The translations under genes and the position numbers were made by a program. Shown here in pieces: positions 24,363 to 30,889 of a stretch of DNA of 61,930 nucleotides (its first letter is position 1; every line of letters begins with the position of its first letter). Origin of the DNA: Lentisphaeria bacterium (GTDB lineage Bacteria > Verrucomicrobiota > Lentisphaeria > Victivallales > Victivallaceae). A model generated the notes under the pieces. The model made no database searches and was not told the origin of the DNA. It worked only from the letters and a program-made list of their open reading frames with translations. The stretch covers positions 1 to 61,930 of the forward strand of contig JAFWBQ010000074.1 in the NCBI GenBank assembly GCA_017507125.1. The letters run 5' to 3'.

Positions 24363-26165
24363 TTACTGCATGACTTTCAAAGCTGTGTCCACATTGCCGA
24401 AGGGCGCTGAAAGCTCCACGCCCGCAATGTAAGGACGGATCTCTGCCAGAGCCTCTCTTGCGATTTCAATACCCACCGCCAGCTGCCCCTCTTTGGTCTC
24501 AGGGACGGCGATGCGCTGCATGATGGAGTCAGGAACCACAACACCGGGGACTTCGTTCCGCATGAACTGGGCGTTCCGCAGACTCACCAGGGGCCAGACG
24601 CCGGCGATGACAGGCAGATGAAGGTGTTCGATGCGCTTGATGAAGTTCAGCAGTGCTGAGGGTTCAAAGACCGGCTGGGTCTGGATAAAGTCGGCACCGG
24701 CTTCAGCCTTTTCACAGATGCGGCGGTACTCCCGCTCCTGATCTATGGCGTTGGGATCGAGTCCCACGCCGATGAGGGTGGCGGTCTGACCGTTGATGGA
24801 TTTATTGCCGCAGTCCACGCCCCGGTTCATCTTGTTCTGCATGGCGACAAGTCCGATGGCGTCAATGTCAAAGACGCCGCTGCTGAAGGGATAATCCCCC
24901 AGTTTCGGCGGGTCGCCGGTGATGAAGAGCAGCTGCCTGATGCCTGAGGCGGCGTAACTGAGAAGTTCGGATTGGAGTCCGATAAGGCTTTTATCCCGGC
25001 AGCAGCAGTGGGGAATGGTGGCGATGCCGATTTTTTCCTCAATGGTCTTTGCCGCAAGGAGCGGGGTGATCCGGGCGCTGGCGCGGGGACCGTCAGGCAG
25101 ATTGATGGCGTCAATGCCGTTATCTTTGCACTTCTGGGCATTGGCAAGGAGCTTGGTCATATCAAAACCGGCGGCGGGGGTGAGTTCCACAGTGCGGATA
25201 AATTCCCCTTTGGCAAGTTTTGCCCCCAGTGTTCCCCTTTCAGCCGGAGGGAGCGGTTCAGGAAGCTTGCCGCTTTCCTCTTTGACGGTGATCTCGATTT
25301 TTTTGGCTCCCGCAAGGGGCTTGACGGCGGTGCTGACAGCGTTGATGAGTTCAGGACCGATGCCGCAGCATCCCCCCACGGCGGCGGCGCCCAGACGGGC
25401 GAAACGGACGGCGTAGGTGCTCAGATACTCTTCGCTTGCCATGTAGAGGGTGCGTCCATCCACATCCTTGGGGGTGCCCGCATTGGGCTGAAGAATGATG
25501 GGGAGCCGGGTCACTTTCATGAGACGCTCAAACTCTTTGAGGAGCGCTTCAGGTCCCCCGCCGCAGTTGATGCCCAGAGCGGCAGGAGGATTGGCGGCGA
25601 CAGAATCGTCAATAAGAGAGAGAAGTTTTTCAGGATCTTCCATAAGAGGGGAGTTTGCGGCGAAACTCAGGACATAGACCAGATCTGAAAATCCCTTCAC
25701 CGCCTCAAGGGCTCCTGTGAGATCTTCAAAGGTACGCATGGACTCAAAGATGACAAAGTCCGCTTCAAGGAGTGCCTGAAGCTGCTCTGTGATGATCTCA
25801 GCGCGGCTTCTGGTGTCGGCGTCGGATTCAGGCTCCCCCACGGGACCCACCGAGGCGGCGACCAGAGCCTTGCCGTTGGCGGCGGCGCGGGCGAGCTCAA
25901 CCCCGGCACGGTTGATGGCTGCGACTTCAGAAGCGATGCCGTAGCGCCGCAGGTTCCGGGCGTTGGCGTTGAAGGTGTTGGCGGTGAGTACTTCAGCTCC
26001 GGCGCTCAGGTAGGCGCGGTGGATCTCTGAGATCACCGCAGGACGGGTCACGTTGAGCTGTTCATAGGAGTTGTTGACAAAAAAGTTCCGTTTATAGAGC
26101 TCGGTTCCCATGGCACCGTCAAAAATGACCACGCCGGAGTTGAGTTTTTTACGAAGTATGTTCAA
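24363..26165 (-). CDS. Bifunctional homocysteine S-methyltransferase / methylenetetrahydrofolate reductase
   Basis: 600 aa, matching YitJ-type fusions. The N-terminal half (~1-290) is a homocysteine methyltransferase with FDGAMGTELYKR and the zinc ligands in GINCGGGPE and GGCCGIGP. The C-terminal half (~310-600) is a MetF-like TIM barrel with FIRTVELTPAAGFD, LLFITGDPP and GADFIQTQPVF. Together they reduce methylene-THF and pass methyl groups to homocysteine, making methionine. Translation starts at TTG with GGAG 10 nt upstream; no ATG or GTG fits better. The promoter is at 26239-26211. It heads the operon carrying the Tad trio, cinA, tsaE and the CPBP protease. Confidence 0.92.
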   Translation of the reverse strand: MNILRKKLNSGVVIFDGAMGTELYKRNFFVNNSYEQLNVTRPAVISEIHRAYLSAGAEVLTANTFNANARNLRRYGIASEVAAINRAGVELARAAANGKALVAASVGPVGEPESDADTRSRAEIITEQLQALLEADFVIFESMRTFEDLTGALEAVKGFSDLVYVLSFAANSPLMEDPEKLLSLIDDSVAANPPAALGINCGGGPEALLKEFERLMKVTRLPIILQPNAGTPKDVDGRTLYMASEEYLSTYAVRFARLGAAAVGGCCGIGPELINAVSTAVKPLAGAKKIEITVKEESGKLPEPLPPAERGTLGAKLAKGEFIRTVELTPAAGFDMTKLLANAQKCKDNGIDAINLPDGPRASARITPLLAAKTIEEKIGIATIPHCCCRDKSLIGLQSELLSYAASGIRQLLFITGDPPKLGDYPFSSGVFDIDAIGLVAMQNKMNRGVDCGNKSINGQTATLIGVGLDPNAIDQEREYRRICEKAEAGADFIQTQPVFEPSALLNFIKRIEHLHLPVIAGVWPLVSLRNAQFMRNEVPGVVVPDSIMQRIAVPETKEGQLAVGIEIAREALAEIRPYIAGVELSAPFGNVDTALKVMQ

Positions 26166-26210
26166 GGCTTTGATTCTCCTGTTTGTTCCCTGTCTGTATT
26201 ATTTAAAGAT

Positions 26211-26239
26211 AATATAATGGTATTCAAGACAAAATGCAA
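26211..26239 (-). promoter_or_regulatory. Promoter of the methyltransferase/MTHFR-Tad-cinA operon
   Basis: On the minus strand TTGCAT (26239-26234), a 17-nt spacer and TATATT (26216-26211), about 45 nt before the start codon. Confidence 0.75.
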
Positions 26240-26262
26240 ACGTTCACAGCGCCGGATATACT

Positions 26263-26303
26263 AAAAAAAACGCCCCGGCATGTCAGGGCAGACGATACCG
26301 GGG
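26263..26303 (-). terminator. Intrinsic terminator of the YccF gene
   Basis: CCCCGGTA and TGCCGGGG (26296-26303 and 26273-26280) pair on the minus strand, followed by CG and eight T. It is nearly the same element as the terminator at 27203-27242. Confidence 0.75.
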
Positions 26304-26324
26304 GGATGGTGAAAGCCGTGGTTT

Positions 26325-26786
26325 TTAATCGGGCTGCTGCTGAGCCATTCTTTTTTCCAACTCTTCCTGTGCGCGCCGGGCACGGGCGGCGGCGGCGGTT
26401 TCAGTGCTGACGATCCGCTTGCCCAGAGGGGCGAAGGCAGCGGCAGCGATCTTGAAGTTGGCAAGAGCGAAGGGGATGCCGATGATGGAGACAAGCTCAG
26501 TCAGACCGCAGATGGCGTGGAAGAGAGCCAGCCAGAATCCGGAAAAGATACACCAGAAAAAGTTCAGAACTCCGGAACCGAGTCCGGCTTTTTCACCCAC
26601 CAGTTCGGCGGGGACAAGTTCCTTGCCGAAGGGGAAGAAGGAGAAGCTGGCAATGCGGAAACAGGCGATACCCACGGGGATCCCCACGATGGTGATGCAC
26701 CAGATCACTCCTGCCAGGCACCAGGTCAGACCGAGAAAGAAACCGCCGCCCAGCACAAACCACAAAAAATTACCGATAAAACGCAT
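26325..26786 (-). CDS. YccF-domain inner membrane protein
   Basis: 153 aa. Two YccF-type halves can be seen, each with a hydrophobic run and a glycine-isoleucine-proline turn (TIVGIPVGIACF and SIIGIPFALANFK), followed by a charged, Ala/Arg/Glu/Gln-rich tail. YccF proteins are multi-pass inner-membrane proteins of unknown function. The N-terminus MRFIGNFLWFVLGGG is typical and sets the start. It is monocistronic and ends at a strong terminator. Confidence 0.85.
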   Translation of the reverse strand: MRFIGNFLWFVLGGGFFLGLTWCLAGVIWCITIVGIPVGIACFRIASFSFFPFGKELVPAELVGEKAGLGSGVLNFFWCIFSGFWLALFHAICGLTELVSIIGIPFALANFKIAAAAFAPLGKRIVSTETAAAARARRAQEELEKRMAQQQPD

Positions 26787-26876
26787 TTTTCAAATTCCTT
26801 ATGTTGCTGAGGCAATTTCAAAACTCCTCAAAATTGTCAGAGCGTCCTCGCTTCGATCTGATAAAGGGAGCATTTT

Positions 26877-26901
26877 TCCGCCTTCGCATAAAGCTACGGC
26901 G
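26877..26901. other. Intergenic stretch 26787-27202 with small GC hairpin
   Basis: CCGCC (26877-26881) and GGCGG (26897-26901) bracket a small imperfect hairpin. Apart from this and the repeat at 27018-27096, the 415-nt gap upstream of the YccF gene shows no credible gene. Confidence 0.35.
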
Positions 26902-27017
26902 GGACAAGCAGCTGTTACCTTGCAGGCAGCAGCCTTCAAACTACCCTTTACAGCTCTTTGCGAATGACATCTTTGCCATTTTTTGAATGACTTTTGAAAT
27001 TACCTCTGTTTTATTTT

Positions 27018-27096
27018 CCGGCACTGTTTGAAACCTTTGGCAGTGCCGTTTTGTTCGTTCTGCAGTATAAGAGCGGGAGAGGGAGCATTTCTGACA
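27018..27096 (-). repeat. Interspersed hairpin repeat R1
   Basis: Read on the minus strand, this element shares TGTCAGAAA, TGCTC, CTTATA, GCAGAACGAACAAAA, GGCACTG and CAAACAGTGCCGG, in the same order, with the plus-strand element at 28058-28139. GGCACTG and CAGTGCC form a 7-bp stem in both. The two copies face outward and flank the Sel1 gene at 27262-27861. Confidence 0.8.
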
Positions 27097-27202
27097 GAAA
27101 TATTGTTGAAATTTCAAAGAAAGATCAAAATATCTCTCAAAAGTACCGGTTTTCAGAGGGCTTTGATCTTTTTCTTTCTTCTTCAGTCGATTTCTCATGC
27201 TG

Positions 27203-27242
27203 AAAAAAACGCCCCGGCATGTCAGAACAGAGTGTGCCGGGG
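27203..27242 (-). terminator. Intrinsic terminator of the Sel1 gene
   Basis: CCCCGGCA (27212-27219) and TGCCGGGG (27235-27242) form a perfect stem, followed on the minus strand by CG and seven T. It closely resembles the terminator at 26263-26303. Confidence 0.8.
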
Positions 27243-27261
27243 GAGATGACAATATAAAAGT

Positions 27262-27861
27262 TCAACTTATCTTCAAGGTGAACAGTTTGCTCCAATAAGC
27301 CCCTTTTTGCCGGGGCTCGGCAAAGTTTTTCAACTGCCGCTGCTGCTGAATAACGGGTTTCACGATCTCACTCTTTACCGCTTTTTCAGGAGCAGGGAGT
27401 TGAAAAACAGCTGCGGGTTCCGCTTTGATCCGGAGCAGAAGCTCCAGATTCTGTTCTGCCGCAGAGGAGCCCAGAGCGGCGGCGCGGCGGAAAAAGTTCT
27501 CTGCCCGGGAAAGGCTTCTGACACAGCCGCAGCCGGTGAGCGTCAGCACGCCCAGTTTGTTGAGCAAAGGGCCGTGACTGCTCTTTCTGGCTTTGAAGCA
27601 GATGGCGTAGACCTTGCGTCTTCCGGCGGCGGTGCGGCCGTATTCATCGGCACAGTAGCCGGCGTAAGCCAATGCTGCATCAAGGTCGGATGCGGCGGCG
27701 GATTCCATAAGATCCTCCCGCACGGGCGTGCTCAGGTAGCCCGCCAGAAAGAGGGCTCCGGCGTCTCCGTTGCTGCCATGAAGAAAGAACTCTTCCAGAA
27801 CTCTTTCCTGACCGGAGGAATCAAGTGTGGAATAGAGTTCAAGCATTTCTGCGATTTTCAC
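27262..27861 (-). CDS. Sel1-repeat-like protein between inverted repeats
   Basis: 199 aa. Helical Sel1-type motifs are seen in the first ~125 residues (GDAGALFLAGYLSTP; DLDAALAYAGYCADEYGRTA; SLSRAENFFRRAAALGSSAAEQN), followed by a Gln/Pro-rich tail. Sel1 repeats are TPR-like protein-binding scaffolds. GTG is the start: AGGAGG lies 6 nt upstream. No signal peptide is present. The gene sits alone between outward-facing copies of the R1/R2 repeat, as if it were a small inserted cassette. A partner cannot be named. Confidence 0.7.
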   Translation of the reverse strand: MKIAEMLELYSTLDSSGQERVLEEFFLHGSNGDAGALFLAGYLSTPVREDLMESAAASDLDAALAYAGYCADEYGRTAAGRRKVYAICFKARKSSHGPLLNKLGVLTLTGCGCVRSLSRAENFFRRAAALGSSAAEQNLELLLRIKAEPAAVFQLPAPEKAVKSEIVKPVIQQQRQLKNFAEPRQKGAYWSKLFTLKIS

Positions 27862-28057
27862 AGTTTACCTCCTTTTTCTGTTGAACCGGATCTCAAAACT
27901 GAGATCATCTGTTACGATAACTTTTGGATCACGGAGATCCCGTATGTATAAAGACGCACGGAAAACACCGTTTCTTACAAATTTTTCTGAAAAAATATCA
28001 TTGAACCGTTTTCCCTTCCGGAAAATGACTTTAAAAATCGGTTTTATCTTTATTTTT

Positions 28058-28139
28058 TGTCAGAAACAGTGCTCAACTCCGTCTTATATGGCAGAACGAA
28101 CAAAATGGCACTGGAAAAAACGCTATCAAACAGTGCCGG
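28058..28139 (+). repeat. Interspersed hairpin repeat R2
   Basis: Plus-strand counterpart of R1, sharing TGTCAGAAA, GCAGAACGAACAAAA and the GGCACTG...CAGTGCC stem (28107-28113 with 28131-28137). It ends 42 nt before the start of the next Sel1 gene, so it may also form part of that gene's leader. The rest of 27862-28181 shows no gene. Confidence 0.8.
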
Positions 28140-28181
28140 CTGGATATAAGATCAATAAATATGACAGAAAGGAATAAAAAA

Positions 28182-29099
28182 ATGTCTGCCGGATCCGGAA
28201 AATTTTTCTTGACTCTCATCACTGTGAGTATCTCATTTGCCGCTTTTTCTCTGGGCGCTGCCCATCTGAGAAGCGATCCGGCAGACACGATGCACCTGGA
28301 AGGCATCCAGACGATGATCGGCAATGGACAGTACATCCGGGCGGAACAGCTTCTTGAAGAAGCGATCCGCAGGGATTGCAAAGAGGCCTGCTACTATATG
28401 GGGATGCTCCACGCCCGGAAGGGCGGGAAAAGCAAGGCGGTATTTTACTTCAAAAAAGGTGCCGCCCTCAATGACGCAAACTCCGAGTTCAAACTGGCAC
28501 AGCTCTATTCTCTCGGCTGGGGAGTCCCCAAAGATAAAGCCAGAGCCTTTGCCATGTTCAAAAAGATCTCTGACCGTTTCGGATATGCAGAAGCCATGTT
28601 GGAAACAGGCCGAATGCTCCTTACCGGCGAAGGAACCGCCGTCAACCGGAGTGAAGCTGTCCGCTATCTGAAACAGATCAGTGCTCCCGGCAGCAGCAAG
28701 GTGCTCCCTGCCGCCCAGTATCTGCTGGGATCCTATTATCTTGAAGAGGCTGAGATGACCGGCGATACCGACCGGCAGAAAGAGTTTTTCGGCAAAGGGT
28801 TGCAGCTTTTGAGACTGGCAGGCTCCGGCAAGGTCTCTGAAGCCTGGATCACCCTCGGCAATATCTATTACAACGGCAAGTTCGATCTCGAGCCCGATCG
28901 TGAAAAGGCGCGCCTCTGCTTTTACGCGGCAGTTGCCATTGACGGCTCCCCCAAGGCTCAGTATCAGCTGGGCGTTATCGCCATGGAAAACAGAGAAACC
29001 GAAGAGGCCCACAGATGGATGCAGCTTGCTTCCAGACAAAGGAACAGCGACAATGGGCTGCTGGCGGTGACAACATTCTGCCAGGTCAGCAGAAGCTGA
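28182..29099 (+). CDS. Sel1-repeat protein with N-terminal signal/anchor
   Basis: 305 aa. Residues ~8-28 are a signal peptide or membrane anchor (FFLTLITVSISFAAFSLGAA). About six Sel1/TPR-like repeats follow (KEACYYMGMLHARKGGKSKA; SEFKLAQLYSLGWGVPKDKA; AEAMLETGRMLLTGEGTAVN; AQYQLGVIAMENRETEEA). The product would be an exported scaffold on the periplasmic face. ATG 28182 has AAAGGA 8 nt upstream; an earlier in-frame ATG at 28161 has none. It lies immediately upstream of the C1-peptidase cluster, which has its own promoter, and another Sel1 gene closes that cluster, so a shared role is likely but inferred. Confidence 0.8.
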   Translation: MSAGSGKFFLTLITVSISFAAFSLGAAHLRSDPADTMHLEGIQTMIGNGQYIRAEQLLEEAIRRDCKEACYYMGMLHARKGGKSKAVFYFKKGAALNDANSEFKLAQLYSLGWGVPKDKARAFAMFKKISDRFGYAEAMLETGRMLLTGEGTAVNRSEAVRYLKQISAPGSSKVLPAAQYLLGSYYLEEAEMTGDTDRQKEFFGKGLQLLRLAGSGKVSEAWITLGNIYYNGKFDLEPDREKARLCFYAAVAIDGSPKAQYQLGVIAMENRETEEAHRWMQLASRQRNSDNGLLAVTTFCQVSRS

Positions 29100-29177
29100 A
29101 AGTTTTTTCTGAAAAAAGAACATGTGCACATTCCGGAAATAAAGGTTGAAAGAGTTCTAAAAAACATCTGTTTTTTC

Positions 29178-29206
29178 TTGAAAACTTCCCGAAGCGGCAG
29201 TATATT
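29178..29206 (+). promoter_or_regulatory. Promoter of the C1 peptidase/SPFH cluster
   Basis: TTGAAA (29178-29183), a 17-nt spacer and TATATT (29201-29206). Confidence 0.8.
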
Positions 29207-29212
29207 AATTGA

Positions 29213-29424
29213 CAGGGTAATTTCTGAAGGAATAACTTCAGGAATTACCTCGTAATTATTGACTGATGTTGCTCCGGATCGGGAAATTTTCCGGAAAGAG
29301 CATGTCAGAAAAATAGAGCAAATCCCTCTTTATCTGCAGTTGTACGCAAAAGAGTGCGGACAAGTACAAGTGGACAGCTCTCTGTGGAAACAGACCGCTG
29401 CTGTAAGTAAAAAGGATCAAAAAA
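29213..29424 (+). promoter_or_regulatory. Long structured 5' leader of the C1 peptidase gene
   Basis: The leader predicted from the promoter is about 210 nt. It opens with a strong hairpin, GGTAATTTCTGAAG (29216-29229) with CTTCAGGAATTACC (29236-29249) around a GAATAA loop. A second, smaller CCGGA/TCCGG hairpin follows near 29273-29296. No ORF or known riboswitch consensus was recognised. A regulatory RNA or mRNA-stabilising role is possible. Confidence 0.5.
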
Positions 29425-30705
29425 ATGACTCAGGATGAATTGACCCGGTCAGGTTTTATCAGCGAAGTTCAGCACGCATCAGCAGTGAAAGCTCTTGCCG
29501 ATGCTGCACTGCCTCCCTATAAACGGGGATTTTATGCCCCATCCATGGTACAGGCTCCCTGCTGCGGCGCTGACTATTCACGTCCTGCCGCCGGCGGCGT
29601 TTTTACATTTCCCGCTGCCGCCGATCTTTCGGGAGGGATGCTTCCCCCTTTCGATCAGGGCGAAAGAGGCACCTGTATGGCCAATGCCGTTGTGGGACTT
29701 GCCGAGTATTACTTTGAAAACCGCTGCCGCTTCAGCCGTCAGTACTTCTACCTCTGTATGAAACAGAATGACGGGTCAGAGGAGCGGTTGAAGAAGTGGC
29801 TCAGAGATCCCGCCGGAGATGAGGGATACAAGGCGCTTTTGAATGAGTATTTCAAAAAGTATGCCGGACACAGTTTTTCTGAAAAATATATCTGCGATCT
29901 GGCAACAGAGGATTACCGCGACTCCTTTGAAGGCGCAGGCTTTGAAAACGCTTACAAGACCCTGACCGGCGAAGGCCTCTGCCGGGAGGAACTGATGCCT
30001 TATGCCCCCGTCCGGGAGTGGAACAGCGTCTGTCAGATGCCCGCAGAGGATCCCGAACTCAGGGCGCAGCTTCTTGCCGAGCACCGGAACGATGCCCTCA
30101 ATCACAGGATCAAAGATAAAGTGTGCATCCTTCCCGGCAGAGCCATCGGTTCATACAAGCAGCAGCTTTCAGGCTCCAACGGCCGCCGTCCCATGCCTCT
30201 TGTCATCGCTCTTCAGACCTTCAAATCCCTCTTTTCTGATTTTACCCGGGAGACCGGCTGGTGGTCATGTCCTCTTGAAAATGATATCCCCACAGGCGGT
30301 CATGCCATGCTGGTCACCGGATACAGGGATGTCCCTGAGATCCCCGGCGGCGGATATCTGATCGTCCGCAACAGCTGGGGCAGCCAATGGGCGTGGAACT
30401 ACCCCGGACATGCCGGATATGCCCGGATCCCCTACGCCTATGTGGAACACTACGGGTATTCACAGACCATTTCCATTGAAGCTGCCGCTTCAACCGGTGA
30501 TGCGGAAGAGATCTGGCCCCCGGTCAAAGAAAAGATCGACGCCTTTATTTCAACAGCTCCCCGGATGATGAGGAACCGGCAGGGACTTTTCAATATCGCC
30601 GCCGGTGAAAGCATCATCGTCGATCCCGCCACCGGCGTTGCGGACAAAGATACACCGGAAAACCGCCGCATTTTCACGGAAAACGGTTTTTCATGGAACA
30701 AATAA
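29425..30705 (+). CDS. Papain-like (C1 family) cysteine peptidase
   Basis: 426 aa. The C1 catalytic residues are all present: Gln78 and Cys84 in PPFDQGERGTCMANA, His293 in GGHAMLVTGY and Asn316 in VRNSWGSQW. An insertion of about 150 residues separates the Cys and His halves. No signal peptide is present, so it either works in the cytoplasm or leaves by an unrecognised route; C1 peptidases of this type are often fused to or encoded with NTPases or regulators. AAAGGA precedes the ATG. It is the first gene behind the promoter and leader, and a 49-aa gene follows after 14 nt. Confidence 0.9.
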   Translation: MTQDELTRSGFISEVQHASAVKALADAALPPYKRGFYAPSMVQAPCCGADYSRPAAGGVFTFPAAADLSGGMLPPFDQGERGTCMANAVVGLAEYYFENRCRFSRQYFYLCMKQNDGSEERLKKWLRDPAGDEGYKALLNEYFKKYAGHSFSEKYICDLATEDYRDSFEGAGFENAYKTLTGEGLCREELMPYAPVREWNSVCQMPAEDPELRAQLLAEHRNDALNHRIKDKVCILPGRAIGSYKQQLSGSNGRRPMPLVIALQTFKSLFSDFTRETGWWSCPLENDIPTGGHAMLVTGYRDVPEIPGGGYLIVRNSWGSQWAWNYPGHAGYARIPYAYVEHYGYSQTISIEAAASTGDAEEIWPPVKEKIDAFISTAPRMMRNRQGLFNIAAGESIIVDPATGVADKDTPENRRIFTENGFSWNK

Positions 30706-30719
30706 AGGAGATGTGATTT

Positions 30720-30869
30720 ATGGACATGATCGAAAAAATCATCGACTCTGTCAGAAATGCACAGAAGACGACTCCGGCGGAACAGGAGCTCAGAAAACTT
30801 GTTTCCGCACCTCAGAATAAGACTATCGCTGACAGGCTCCGCGAAAAAAACAGCGGAACAGGTCGTTAA
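30720..30869 (+). CDS. Small 49-aa protein between peptidase and SPFH-like gene
   Basis: 49 aa, mostly helical and charged (MDMIEKIIDSVRNAQK...REKNSGTGR). AAAGGAG lies 9 nt upstream of the ATG and the stop is 20 nt before the next gene, so it fits the operon as a real small protein. No family is recognised. It could be an inhibitor or cofactor of the adjacent peptidase, but that is context only. Confidence 0.6.
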   Translation: MDMIEKIIDSVRNAQKTTPAEQELRKLVSAPQNKTIADRLREKNSGTGR

Positions 30870-30889
30870 GCAATCGAAAGGATAAAAAA

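Noticed and set aside
26941..27252. 103-aa minus-strand ORF
   Set aside because: It lies over repeat R1 and its terminator, has no ribosome site, and its peptide resembles the one from R2 because the DNA is repeated.
27881..28177. 98-aa plus-strand ORF
   Set aside because: It covers repeat R2; coding potential follows from the repeat, and it runs through the leader of the Sel1 gene at 28182.
29213..29424. Known riboswitch in the C1 peptidase leader
   Set aside because: I compared it by eye with cobalamin, c-di-GMP, TPP and SAM patterns and saw none of their conserved cores, so only an unnamed structured leader is reported.
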